Positions 39,193-50,840 of a stretch of 64,000 bases of DNA are shown piece by piece; within the stretch, counting starts at the first letter, position 1, and each line of letters opens with the position of its first letter. The notes under the pieces were generated by a model. The model was not told where the DNA came from, did not search any database, and saw nothing but the letters and a program-made list of their open reading frames with translations. The DNA is from Orthonyx spaldingii. Its lineage: Eukaryota; Chordata; Aves; Passeriformes; Orthonychidae. The stretch lies in the NCBI GenBank assembly GCA_013397795.1, contig VZTJ01002478.1, forward strand, positions 3,229,137 to 3,293,136, read 5' to 3'. Both the position numbers and the translations under genes were made by a program.

Positions 39193-41939
39193 TAAACAAA
39201 CAAAAAAGCCCAATACAAAACCACGAGAGGGTTTTTATTTTCCCTTGAGATATTTTAGGCATCAGACCTACTAAGGATTTTGCTGTCAGAAGTTTCTGGG
39301 ATGTGTAAATCTCTCTAATAAAAACTTCAGGTATTTTTTGTGCTAGCTGCTAGCATAGGGAATTTTCATAGGCTTTTTTTGGAAAGAAGCACTTTTTTTG
39401 GGAAATATAGTGTGGTGAAACACGTCAAACTCTTGAGCTTAAAGAATAAACATTATCTACCACCATTTCTGGGTGTAATATGCTCAACAGATATCAAAAT
39501 AAGGCTATAAAAACTCACACCACAAATGCCAGGAGAGCATTTCCATCAGTAATTTGGAAAAAAAGCCTGGTAGAATACTTGAAACATATTTGAAATTATA
39601 TTTGTCAAATACAGGACAAATGAAATTGTCAGTAAGTTCCACTGGGAATGAGGGAAGAAACCTTCAATATAAAAGGAAATGTAATTTAAAAAAATTCAGG
39701 AATTCACAGTTCATTAGAAATTAGATGTTACTATGTTGATAAATATTTTATACAGCATTTAATGTATGTCTGAAAAATTATCAAATAGAATATTATAAAT
39801 TAAAGGCATCTTCAGATGATCAAAAATGATTGTCACCTGAAATGAACAATTCACTTAAATGATTTTGTGTGCATTTAATTTACCACATTGACAATCTTTT
39901 CTCCTTCTAAGTAAAATGGAACAATTGAATTCTCTAGACATTAGACACATTTAAAATCTTTTTTACTTAGCAGTGGGGACAGTTGGTGTTGTGCTCAGGC
40001 ATGCAGTAACTTCATTATAAGACACGGAATTCGAAAAAAAGAAAATGCAGGCAGACAAGACTTGTTTTATTCAGTATTTGTCTCTAAGTATATTGGAAAG
40101 AATTAGACACAGAAACAAGTTGAATGCCAGGAATTAAATAAAAATAAAATACATTTTTCTGTAGAATGCAACTTGTAATGTAAAGTGTACAGCAACAAAG
40201 TATCAGAATAATTAATTAATTTATAGGCTACATTTTTTCTAATATAACAACAAAGATGGTAAAGCAAGGTATTAACTCAAGATGAATATTAACCTTTCAG
40301 ACGATGACTAGCATGCATAACAAAGGCAATTTCTTTTCATTACATGAAGAATTTCATCACATACACTTCTTAGTTTTGAAATGGGACAAGAATTTGCTTA
40401 TAGATATGAGAAGCAAATCATTAAGTTGTGAGCACTTTTGAAAATTTGAAAGTGTTCATTAAAATTTCAACTTGTACTAAAATCAAAAAGGTTTTGAAAT
40501 GAAAATGGTTTATATTCTGAAAAACTGGGTACAGTAGTTTCATATATTAAAATGTGTTTCTGTTGCTTTTTTTCTCTTTCAAACCAACCTTTACCACCTA
40601 TCAGATTTTCAATACCAGGTGTGTCTGTACCATTCTGTAACTCCTGTGTGTCTGTGTGTCTGTAACTCCTACTGCCCTTTTAGACTGAAATGGAAAACCT
40701 TCTGAATTCTACCTGTAATTTGCCAAGGTAGAAACTACATTAAATAAAGGCACAGTTTCATTAAAACTTTTAAGACCTAATTGCAAATGACAGTAGGAAA
40801 AACCACGTACATAAAGAGAATTCTGGTATTTTGTGTCTTGCAGAGACTGAGTGCTGTTCACAGTCCTCCTGTTTTAGTGAGAAAAACTTGAACCAGGTGG
40901 AAGATCCTCTTTAACACTCAATCAAGCTCATATAAAAGAAACTGATGAGCAACTGCTAGCAAAATGAGGTTCAGGGACCACATTTACTCATATATATCCA
41001 ATATATTTTTCTCCATTCTTCAAGTCTGATTCAAAGCTGAGAAAGAAGAGGATGTAGGGAGGATAAATGAAACAAATCCACTTAAGACTATAGAATATTT
41101 GTGGGACAAATCTAAATCCTTTAGCATTACTGTGTTGGGATTTGTATTATCCCTGACAACTGTAGCTGGATGAAAGCCAAATCAAACTAAAATTAAGTTG
41201 AATGTTTCAAAGATAAAATTAGCTGCTACATACATTGTGGAAAGTAGTTGCTAAAACAATAAATATAAGCACAGAACAGATATTAAATTTGACAAATCAA
41301 ACAGCAAGACGGTATAAAGTAGTTGGGATGTGTATTAAAGACCTTAGTTTTAAACTTGCTAAAAACAATCCTGAGGAGAAAATATTTCTTAAAGAGAAAA
41401 AAAAAAAGCAAAATGAAAATTATTAGACCAAGTAGTTGGGCTAAAGCAAAAAATCTCTCAAATTTTGACTCAGTGTTCAAGAATTCAGTATTCTGCACAA
41501 TGATCCGGTAAAAAACCCTACAGTTTTTGTTCCTGAAAACCTCTGGGCACTTTATTTTAATGAGCAAAAATATTTATGATCCTAAATGACTGCTGTTAAT
41601 GACTTCATTATGGCTGAGCCAAAAATTGTCTGTGTCACACTGAAGGCCATTTTTATTTTTTGACACGTTTCTAGGTCAAATTCCCCATCTTTTTATTAGT
41701 CTGATGGTTAGAGTTTTTTGTATCCTACAAATTGAAAAATTGTATGTCTTCTACAGCTTTAAAGTGTTTAAAATCCTGCTTCTGAGCTCCATAAATAATG
41801 AACTTTCTACACGACAGTGGAAGGGGAAAAAAATCCCATCTCTCCTGTTACACATATGCAAATGTGGTACTAAGAATCCAAAATTCATTAGGAAAAAGTG
41901 TTTTTCTTAATATGTAAATAAATTTTGTTGTATTCCAGT
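39193..41939. other. Unique AT-rich non-coding sequence
   Basis: No gene or interspersed repeat is recognised. Near 40620-40672 the phrases GTGTGTCTG and CTGTAACTCCT are each repeated, a small local duplication. Confidence 0.6.
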
Positions 41940-42360
41940 TTTGCCTATTACTTCTGGCCCTTTTACTGAGTACCACTGAGAAGACACTCACCCTTGTCTT
42001 CTTTACTGCCACTTGTCAGATGTGGTTAAGATCCCCCTGGAGCCTTCTCTTCTTCAGGCTGTACACACATCTCTCTCAGCCTCTCTTCATGTGACAGATG
42101 CTCCTATCCCTTAAACATCTTCACAGCCCTTCTGGTAAGTTCATGTCTTTCTTTTATGGGGAGCCCAGAATGGACCTCCAGATGTGCCTCATCAATGTTG
42201 GGTAGAGGGGAAGAATCATGTCCCTCGACCTGCTGGTAATGGTCTTCCTAAGGCAACCTCTGGGATACAGTTGCCCTTCTTTGCTACAAGGCCACATTGC
42301 TGACTGAAATTCATCTTGTCCAAGGTTCTTTCTGCAAGATGGAAGTTCATTTCAAGCCCT
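41940..42360 (-). mobile_element. CR1 LINE fragment without its 3' terminus
   Basis: On the plus strand the blocks TACTGAGTACCACTGAGAAG, AAGATCCCCCTGGAGCCTTC, CAGCCTCTCTTCATGTGACA, GGAGCCCAGAATGGACC, ATGTCCCTCGACCTGCTGG and GCCACATTGCTGACTG appear in the order expected for the reverse complement of CR1 ORF2. Both the 5' part of the element and its 3' terminus with the short repeats are missing, so this is an internal fragment. The subfamily looks the same as the copy at 50.0-50.8 kb. Confidence 0.9.
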
Positions 42361-43513
42361 TAGTATTTCAAAATTTGTCATGACTGAATTTTGTATACTT
42401 GTCAGTGCATTATTAAACCCCTTTCCTCTTCACTTTCAAATATTTTCTTAAAAGGATGCTTATTTTAACGGAGAATGCCTCTACTGAGTTATAAAACTAA
42501 ATATCATCTCCAAGACTTTTAAGAAATTGACCATTTCCCTGAAAAATAATGTCTTTACATTAATCTGAACTCTTAATGAATTAATGAGCTACAATATTAT
42601 TCTCTTATTTATGGTAATCCCATTCCAGCTTTTCCTTTCTTTCAGGAATAAAAGCCAAATGATACCAAACAAGGAAAGCACTTGAATTTTTAAGAGAAAT
42701 TATATCTGGACTTATAAATTGTTATTTTTACAGTACTTAATAGGTACTTAATATCTATAATAAGATAAATAATTAATAGAATTAAATTAATAACATACGA
42801 TAAAACATAATTTGCAAACAATGACAATTTTTCATGATCTCAAACGAAAATGTATTTTATTATACATTAATGAAAATGTATTATTATACATTAATATTTT
42901 AGTGTATAATAATTGGTTAGTACTACTAATCCTGATTTGATTATCAAGAATTTATAAGGAATACATGTTGCAATTATGGTTCCAACTGGGAAAATAACAT
43001 TCCCTTAATTTTCTGTTTTGTTGACAATAATTAGCTGCTTTGAACAGACATTAAAAAAAAATACTTCACTTATGCTGAGACCAAAGCTTAAATCTAGCTA
43101 CCTACAGATTGCTTTGGTTGAAATTATTTCTAGCTATATGGTAATATATATTTATTTTCAAAAATGATAAAAATCCATTACATTCTGCCAATAAATTCAA
43201 AAACATAAACTTAGAAAAACACTATTTCTGCTTAGTGCAGATGTTCTCCCTGTGTAGTACCTGTAGCACTGCATCTGACAATTCTGGTATTCTGGAGTGA
43301 GATGTAAATGCTGCATTTGTAGGGACTATAATGTGAAAAAAACCTGTAGTATAGAACAGAGACTAGAAAGAGATGTACTTTGTGTGTTCTCTATTTACTC
43401 TGTTTGTTCTTATTTACAAATACGAGGAAGGATTATCAGACTGTTACAGGTTTTCCTGCTGTTTTTGCAGTTTTCTGAAAAGAATCCTTATATTCTATTT
43501 CATTTTATACCAT
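42361..43513. other. Very AT-rich non-coding sequence
   Basis: No gene or interspersed repeat is recognised. The part from 42700 to 42920 is extremely AT-rich and holds the tandem and inverted repeat listed next. Confidence 0.6.
42846..42912. repeat. Tandem duplication overlapping an inverted repeat
   Basis: A 26-base unit beginning GAAAATGTATT at 42846-42871 is followed by a 24-base copy at 42872-42895 lacking two bases. The second copy ends in an inverted repeat: TTATTATACA at 42881-42890 pairs perfectly with TGTATAATAA at 42903-42912 around a 12-base loop. Confidence 0.85.
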
Positions 43514-43773
43514 TGTGGTGGTTTTGTCTGGGTTGATTTTCTCCACAGTGGCTGGTATGGGGTTGTGTTGTGGATTTGTGATGAACACAGAGTTGATGAT
43601 ATAAAGATTTTTTCTTTTATTACTGAGCAGTGCTTACACACTTTTCTGCTTTTTAATACTGCTACACTGACAAGGAGGCTTTTGGTGCATGGGAAGTTGA
43701 GAAGAAATACAGCTGGGACAGCTGACCCCAACAGCCCAAAGGGGTACTCCAGACCATATGGCATCATGCTAAG

Positions 43774-43782
43774 TATATAAAG
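43774..43782 (+). promoter_or_regulatory. TATA box of the LTR
   Basis: TATATAAAG lies in the U3 part of the LTR, about 260 bases from its start, with correct polarity relative to the downstream poly-A signal position. It probably marks the old viral core promoter. Whether it still works is unknown. Confidence 0.6.
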
Positions 43783-43949
43783 AAGTAGGAAGAGGGAACA
43801 TTTGGAGTGATGGCATTTGGTGGTGTCTCCCCAAGTCACTGATACTCATGATGCTTGCCTGGAGATGGCTGAACACCTGCCTGCCCATGGCAAGCAGTGA
43901 ACAAATTCCTTGTTTTGCTCTGCTTGCATGTGTGGCTTTTGCTTTGCCT

Positions 43950-43955
43950 ATTAAG
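43950..43955 (+). other. Degraded poly-A signal of the LTR
   Basis: ATTAAG occurs where related LTRs carry ATTAAA or AATAAA, followed about 10 bases later by TTTTATCTCAATCC. One base away from the working hexamer. Confidence 0.5.
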
Positions 43956-44277
43956 CTGGTTTTATCTCAATCCACAAGTTTTCTAGCTTTTAACCTGCTG
44001 ATTCTCTCCTCAGTTCCACTGGTGGGGGAATGAGTTAGAGGCGACATAGTGCAGAGTTCCTACTCTGGTCCTGTCCAGCCTAGTGTCGCTAAGATTCTTC
44101 CTTGAAAGGGTCAAAAGCAGAAATTAATGATGAAGTAGGAGCATTGACTCTCAGCCATAGGACCCTAAGGGGTGTTCCTGGCTAATACTGGAAGAAGAAG
44201 AATGCTAGCTGAGGAAGCACATAAAAGGAGAAATGAATATCCCAACTCCAGCTCAAGGCAAAGTGGAACAGATAAAA

Positions 44278-44765
44278 ATCATAGAATTGTAGAATCATGG
44301 AATAGTTTGGGTTGGAAGGTTATCTAGTCCAACTGCTACCAGATAAGCAGGGACATCTTCCACTAGATCAAGTTGCTCAGAGCTCCATCTAACCTGACCT
44401 TGACCTCTTCCACCTCTCTGGGCAATGCGTTCAAGTGTTTTACCTCCCTCATTGTAAAAAATCGTCTTTCTTCCTTCCTTATATCTTATCTGAACTGATC
44501 CTTTTTTAGTTTAAAACTTGTCCTGCTGCAACAGTCCCTGCTAAAAGGTTTGTTCCCATCTTACTTGTATAACCCCCTTAGGCACCCAAAGCCATAATAA
44601 GGTTTCCCAACCGCCTTTCTGCTCCAGGCTGAACAACTCCATCTTTTTTAGTCTGGCCTCATAAGAGAGGTGCTCCAGCTCCCTGGATCATCTTTGGGCC
44701 CCTCCTCTGGACTTGCTCCAACAAGTCCATGTGTTTCCTGTGCTGGGGAACCCTGAACTGCAATT
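44278..44765 (-). mobile_element. CR1 LINE, 3' end copy
   Basis: The plus strand opens with ATCATAGAATTGTAGAATCATGG, the reverse complement of the CR1 terminal short repeats, then GTTTGGGTTGGAAGG, CTAGTCCAACTGC, CTCTGGGCAATGCG, CCTGCTGCAAC, CTCCAGGCTGAACAACTCC and CTCCTCTGGACTTGCTCC. This is the 3' untranslated end plus the last part of ORF2. The copy is 5' truncated after GTGCTGGGGAACCCTGAACTG. It lies about 200 bases downstream of the LTR. It is one of the best preserved CR1 ends in the window. Confidence 0.94.
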
Positions 44766-46643
44766 TGAACAGCTTGAAAAGAGAAACAATATTATGTAAT
44801 TTTTGAAAAGTTAGGAGTATTTAGGGTGGGGATTTCTTTCTGTTGGTTGTATTTTTCTTTTGTTTTGCTTTTTCCAAAAAAACCCCAACCATTTAAAATC
44901 AATTTGATCCAGCTTCTACCTCATATAAATTTCAGATATCATCTTTATACACATTATTCATATAGAATATATAGAAGCCACAAATTGTGATTTGAATACA
45001 AACATATTTGATGAAATCAGAAATTGTGTTCAGAAAATCAGATCAGTCCCCAGAATGAAAAACAATGGTAATTTTTCTTCTTAAACAAGTAGGATATTTT
45101 TTATTATTAGAGAATGTGCCATAATTTGTGTATTTCTTCAGGAGGTGAATAGTACCTCAAAATGAATGTGACCACTTATTAACTTGTATATCTGCAGGAT
45201 AGACTGTAGAAAAGTTTTCTTTTCTAATTTAGAATACAGATACTAGTTGAAATTTCAAAATTACTTCTGCTATGAATTCCATAAAAACAATGTGAATACT
45301 TGTAACAACAGCTTTCAAACACATAGATTAAAAAGTTAATTTATTTTTGCCACTCACTCCCTTCCTATTGTTTCTGTTTGGGCTTTTGGCATTCAGAACA
45401 GAAAGTTGTACCTGTGTTTAGTGATAAATGAGATAATATGGGTGTGAACTCTAGCAAGAAGCAGTATGCACATAATATGCTGTAAAGTGTCAAAGTGGTT
45501 ACCATTAATTTGGCACTTTGGGAAAGGAAGTCTTTTCGCAACCTGAATAAGAAAAAGGTCAGAGGAAAGAATAGTGAGAACAACTCTTACAGAACCATCT
45601 GGGGTTTTTTCAAATTCGAACAAAATAATGATGCTGCCTACTCAGATGACGCCTTTAAAATGGAAATGAATTGTTTTTTCTAAAGGTAGTTTCTAAACTT
45701 CAAAAGACAAAATGCAGCCACTTCGCATGTTTCTAAACAGATGAAATGCAAATATCTCATCATCTCCTTTCCTGAGTTTTCAGATTACTGTTTCTAGATA
45801 TTTGGCAATTTGCCATTGTAATGAAAATGCCGGAGCTTGGCAGCATGCCATGAAATTGCAATAGAATATATTGTAATTGCTTTTATGGGAATAATAGTGA
45901 TCAAGATGAAAAATATACTCTGAATCTACTAAAAGTTGGGGCAACATTAATTTCTTTCTCCCTCTTTCCTGTCTATTTTTCTTTCTAGCTCATTTTTGGG
46001 GCAAGAAACTAATTTGTCTTCCAGACAGAACCGTTTTCTAACAACATGCTCCATGTAATGAGGTGAGGCATTGCAGTGCCAAAACCAGATATCAGTTGTG
46101 TCCTTTGGACACTGTTAGTTGCATTATGCTTTCTTCCAACACTTTTACTTAGATAATTCCTTCTTTAACCTTCAGTGCACCATTCAGAATTTTGTCCACA
46201 TGCTATAGTGTAAATAAATAAGACAGAGATACAGTGATTTACAGATTTTCATTTCTCTGGGGCATTTAAAGAGGTCTAGCTATGAAAGTGAGTGAAGCAG
46301 TTAAAGGTTTCTATTCTACATCAGTATTTATTATAGGAGTCCATAGAACCATTGTCTCTGGAAGAGCATTTGGACCATGAGAGCCAGATACATGTAGATA
46401 CAAAATTAGATAAATGTTAGTGTTAGCGGAAACCAGGTCATATTGTCAGCTGGTAGACCAAAGAATGACTGTGGTACAACTTACTTCTTTGTTTATCTTA
46501 TATTTTAGACAGCCTTTGACATCTTGTCCCATACTCTGGCTATGTTTTAAATGGCAGCATAGGTAAGCAATCAAATAATTTTCCAGGAAAACCACTGCCC
46601 AGTGATACAATTATTCATAAAAATCTAAGGCAAAACCCCCACT
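44766..46643. other. Unique non-coding sequence with a candidate regulatory cluster
   Basis: No gene or interspersed repeat is recognised apart from the motif cluster at 45746-45851 listed next. Confidence 0.6.
45746..45851. promoter_or_regulatory. Candidate enhancer: octamer plus paired NFI-like palindromes
   Basis: ATGCAAAT, the POU octamer, is at 45746-45753. TTGGC-N5-GCCAT occurs at 45802-45816 and again at 45837-45851. The known dimer site of nuclear factor I is TTGGC-N5-GCCAA, so each is one base from the full palindrome. The two centres are 35 bp apart. Downstream, ATTGCAAT (C/EBP-like) follows within 15 bases. The block is free of repeats and of even composition. Binding is inferred from motifs only, and no target gene is visible. 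Confidence 0.35.
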
Positions 46644-47032
46644 GGTCTCAAGACTTGTCCAGCCTGCAGAAAATAAGATCCTGAAAGGCAACCTAACAGA
46701 ACAGCAGCGCACCCATGCCCATGTCTGTGTGGAGGTTATCAAGAACGTGGAATCAAGCTCTTCACAATTTTCTGGGGTGGAAGGACAAGAGACAGCAAAT
46801 ACTGAAATGAGGTTCACACTGGATACAAGGAACACCTGTATTGTCATGAGAGAGTCAGACAGATGAAGAAGTTGCCCAGAGAGGTTATGCAATCACCTTC
46901 TTTGGAGGTTTTTGAGATCTGTCAGGATAAAGCCCTGAGCATTCTGATCTCACAGCTGACCCCATTTGAAGCAGGAGGCTGGATTAGAGACCTTCTGAGC
47001 TGCCTTTTGAAGTGGCTTACCGTGTGATCCTA
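46644..47032 (+). mobile_element. CR1 LINE, older copy
   Basis: Blocks in plus orientation are TTGTCCAGCCTGCAGAAAAT, GAGGTTCACACTGGATAC, AAGTTGCCCAGAGAGGTTAT, ACCTTCTTTGGAGGTTTTTG, GAAGCAGGAGGCTGGATTAG, AGACCTTCTGAGCTGCC and a decayed end GTGTGATCCTAAG. This is the order of the end of CR1 ORF2 and the 3' untranslated region. The middle (46680-46840) is poorly matched. Divergence is higher than in the copies at 44.3 and 62.6 kb. The 93-codon minus-strand frame across it has no meaning. Confidence 0.85.
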
Positions 47033-50011
47033 AGACGCTATAATAAGTAATTTCTAAAGCAGGAAACTGTTCACAGAAATCCACTTCTATAATAAAAAAA
47101 AAAAAAAAAAAAGAAAGATATTATTCTTATTTTTTTTGGAATTCTCTAAAGATTTTCTAAAGTTATACTACACAAACATGGATTTTAGTATTATACCAGA
47201 CTGTATTTTTTCTCCATTTCGAAATCTTCACCCTTCTCTCAACAGGAAGTCTCATAATAGAACAGTTAATTTAGAAATGCTGAAATTAAAAAAATCCTGG
47301 TTTTCCATGCTAATTAAACCATCAGTAATATATCCCAAATAATGGCAAATTTTGTTTTTTGTGGGAAAGAAATCTTGTTTTCTTTTTCTCCGACTTTAAT
47401 AGTTAATCTTTTAAAAGTTATCTTTACCTCCAAACCTTGCCTTGCTTATATCCCCAAACCATCATGGGTATGGATACAAAACCACTAGCATTACTTGTTT
47501 CTCCTAAGTTCAAAGACTGTTATGATTTTTTTGAAATGCAAGGATTCAGTTTCAAGGTTTATGCTTGATTACTTTAATAAAATTTAAGGACGCCATTCAT
47601 TAATCAGTCACGTACTAGACAATGCATAGTTTTACATCTGGCATTTGCTACCACACACCTCAAAAGCAAGTAATTTTTTTTTATGCTTTTGGTATTCTTG
47701 AAAGTACCTTTCTAGCTGAGGGGAATTCCAGTTCTCCAGGAGGGAGAAATTTTGTAGTTGAAGGAACAAAACAGAGTTGGCAGGAATGAATAATTAAAAA
47801 AACCCTCTCTCCTAATTAGATAGTGTATATTGTCTTCTTAACTTGGTAAAAATTTAAAATTCAGTTTGTGAAGTGTAGGCTAAACAAGGTTTGGTTGCAT
47901 AAACAGAGTAAATGTTATAGCCTGCTACATCCAGAACATTGGCTGCAAGCCCTGTGGTAAACTCCCTCAGTTAGAAGCCTGACTGCGAGAAGATAGGAAA
48001 AAAATACGGGTAATCTCCTTTTTGTTTTTGACATAACATAAGAACATCTGTGCTGAAACAGATCAGTAATTCTGCTTTAGAGAGTGGTCAGTAATAGGAA
48101 TGGAGTGTAAGAGATAGGGAAATTCTAACATATACTGTCTTCTCTTTTTTTGCATTATTGTTTTCTGGCAATAAATGGGGCAGAGCATTCCTGTCTCAAA
48201 CGGTTGCTTTTATCTAGATCACTGCATTTAGCAAGCAACAATAAACCTATCCTTTTGAACACATTTATACTTTTGCACACTAAAACTTACTGTGACAATA
48301 AATTATTCTTTTAAAATTTGGAAAAATTATACCATTAGGATCCAGAAATATTTACTTTAAATCTGGACAAATTTAAATAAAATGTTCATCTCCTAATAAG
48401 TAACTTCTGCAGTGATGAAACATTTAAAAAACAGTTTTTTAAACGTTTCATCACCTCTGATAATTTCTAGTGAGATCCAAATCCTAAACTGAGTTGTTTC
48501 ATAGCATCAGAAGCAAAAATCTTTGCCTCTTGTGTTTTATTTAGTGGACACAACACCTTTTTCAGATTTCTCCACTATTTTCAGCTTATTATGCAAGATT
48601 TAAGATTCTTTTGTTGTTCATAAGAGCAAGAGGACAGCATTAGTTGTGTGGTGTGGTAGTGCATGGAACACTGCATTTGGAGCATCCACTTACCCACTGT
48701 ACACCACATCCTGCCTTGAGCATGGGAGTAGAGGTGCTGGATACCCAGTAAGTTCATGTAGCCCAGCAAACCTCATGTAGCTGTAGTAGCTGGTATACAA
48801 AACCAGTTTTATCAATGGTCTGTTGTCTAGATTTACATGCATCTGGTTGAGGTTCAGAGATCCCCTTGCATTTTTTACTTAACGTCAGCAGTACCTCATG
48901 GAACAAAACGGAAAAGAAATTCAGCCTTCCTGTATGTCACTATGATACGTAGTGACAAAAGATAATATGTAAGAGCTTGACATTATAGCTCTTTTTCCAG
49001 TAAATTATTGTCATAACATCCTCCTTATTGGATACACAACATGGGTTTTTGCTATTCTGTAGCAAACATTTCTTGTGCATGTGTTATTACAGAATGGTTA
49101 TCTCAGTTTAACTCATATCTAATTATGTAAATAAGCATATATGCCCTCAAACTGCTTTTTGCATACTGTTCTGACATAGGAATCGTGCCTTTACTTGCTC
49201 AAATTCATGTCTTAGAGGTGTTGGCCCAAACCTTCTTTCCATGAAAGTTTATAAATAAAGATCTCATAGAAGTCTTATTATTTTTAAACACATTTTTATG
49301 TTCTCTCAAACATGAATTATGGGCAAATCAAACATGATAAAGATGGCAAGATTATGAATGCTGCAGCACTGAAACTTTTTTATTTCTGTACTGGAATTCA
49401 AACATGACTCCTGGAATTTTATGAAAACTGACATATAACAAAGGAGAGGCACAAATATTATTTTTAGTTTGGTGGGTAAGAAGTTTGCATGTTGAGACAA
49501 AAGTTTTTCTTGCATGAGAACATTTTTTTCATGCAAAAATCATACCAAATCAGACTGTTGCTTTTGGTCATCCTCTCCACAGACCACTAACTATATTGTC
49601 TTTCTTTCTGTGTGTTTCAGTTTCTGATTTTTTTTTTCTGTTAAATTTTTAGCAAGTCTAATCATCTCTCTTGCTTTTTTGTCTCTGCTCTCACTTTTTT
49701 CTAGCCCTCACAGATGAAGATGACCCAGCAATGCTTTTTCAAAAACTGTTTTTGAGAAACAGGTGACCTCAGTAGCACAGAAAAAGTCAGCCAAATGTTT
49801 CAACCAATTCTGGAGTATTAAACAGCTATGTGGTATGCCTGTGTGATTAAGCAATATCTAGCATAGTTCTGGTGTTTAATGATTTAATTAATAATTTTAA
49901 TTAATAAAGCCCATTTTGTGATTTGGAATCAAGTATTCACATAAGCCTTAACTACTTAAGACAGCAGAAAGGAATAATTTACAATACTCCCAAAAGTCAC
50001 TCTGCTTCCCT
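47033..50011. other. Unique AT-rich non-coding sequence
   Basis: No gene or interspersed repeat is recognised over about 3 kb. It contains an A19 run at 47094-47112 shortly after the CR1 copy. Confidence 0.6.
47094..47112. repeat. Poly-A run (19)
   Basis: A homopolymer of 19 A, about 60 bases past the end of a CR1 copy. CR1 elements do not end in poly-A, so it is probably a separate simple repeat. Confidence 0.9.
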
Positions 50012-50840
50012 GAATCACAGACTCACAGTCAAGTTTGGAAAGTACCTCTTGAGACCATCTAGTTGAACACTGTCCTCAAAGGATGTTTAACTATAACAGG
50101 TTTCTCGTGCCTGTCTCATTGCATTTTTAATACTTCCGAGGATAAAGACTCCACAACTTCTCTGGGCAGCTTGTTCAAGTGCTCAGTTGTACCCATAGCT
50201 GAAAACAAAAGTCTTATTTCTTACTTATGTTTAGATCAAATTTTTTATATTCTATTTCTTGCCCATTTTCTCTTGTCCTCTCACCGGGTACCACTGAGAA
50301 AAGTCTATTTTCTTTATTGATGCCCATCAGATAAACAAGGTCAAGACTCCCCAGACCCTTTTATTCTCCAAGCTGAACAGTTTCAGCTCTTTCAGACTTT
50401 CCTCATATGACAGATCCCTTAACTATATTCATATCCCTTTTTTGGACTACATCCAGTAAATCCATGTCCTTTCTGCATTGGAAAGCCCAGAAAGGACCCA
50501 GAAATCCAGATGTGTCTCACCAGTGTTGAGGAGAGGGAGGGATCGCCTCCCTTGACCCTGAACTGATGTTCTTCCTGATGCTACCCAGGATGCTGTTGGA
50601 CTTCTTTGCCACAAGGGCACATTGCTGGCACAAGTTCAACTCGTCTGTCAGAATGCCCAGAACCTGCTTTGCAGAACAACTTTTCAGTATGTTGGTCCCC
50701 ACTCTAGTTTAACACCTGCAGTTGTTCCTCACCTGGTGCAGGACTTCCTGTTTCCTTTTTCAGGATCTCATGAATAATGTTGGATTTTGAACTTTGTAAG
50801 AATGTCAGCCCATTTCTGCAGCCTACTAGTGGTATATATT
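50012..50840 (-). mobile_element. CR1 LINE, longest recognisable younger-type copy
   Basis: The plus strand begins GAATCACAGACTCACAG (degraded terminal repeats) and runs through TCTTGAGACCATCTAG, TCTGGGCAGCTTGTTCAAG, GGGTACCACTGAGAAAAG, TCTCCAAGCTGAACAG and GGAAAGCCCAGAAAGGACC. It then continues into CAGATGTGTCTCACCAGTG, GGGCACATTGCTGGCAC, TTGTTCCTCACCTGGTGCAGG and TGTCAGCCCATTTCTGCAG. It thus covers the 3' untranslated region and several hundred bases of ORF2 before 5' truncation near 50840. Frames are broken. It shares the CACTGAGAAG block with the fragment at 41.9 kb, so the two are probably of one subfamily. Confidence 0.93.
50517..50702 (-). pseudogene. CR1 ORF2 C-terminal remnant
   Basis: The minus-strand translation contains LNLCQQCALVAKKSNSILG, the conserved CR1 ORF2 segment that also appears (less well kept) at 38.56 kb on the plus strand. 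The frame is only 61 codons long and closes early, so it is a dead remnant inside the CR1 copy. Confidence 0.85.

Larger units (their letters stand above)
43514..44080 (+). mobile_element. Solo LTR of an endogenous retrovirus, degraded
   Basis: The segment begins TGTGGTGGTTTTGTCTGG and follows the block order of a common avian ERV LTR that I recognise but cannot name: ATTACTGAGCAGTGCTTACA, GGGACAGCTGACCCCAAC, CATATGGCATCATGCT, a TATA box, GGAGATGGCTGAACACCTGC, a degraded poly-A signal, and TCTCAATCCACAAGTTTTCT near the R/U5 region. The order TATA box then poly-A signal, about 170 bases apart, fixes the sense as plus. The 3' end is uncertain (about 44050-44100) because the last 40 bases have diverged. 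No gag, pol or env sequence flanks it, so it appears to be a solo LTR. Confidence 0.75.

Noticed and set aside
43373..43780. A 135-codon plus-strand open frame, the longest without N
   Set aside because: It starts in unique sequence and runs across the LTR boundary into U3. The translation has no recognisable features, so it is a chance frame.
46611..46892. A 93-codon minus-strand gene
   Set aside because: It lies antisense over a plus-strand CR1 copy.
47040..47112. A processed pseudogene ending in the A19 run
   Set aside because: The sequence before the run is the end of a CR1 copy and unique DNA, with no gene-like content and no poly-A signal at a proper distance.
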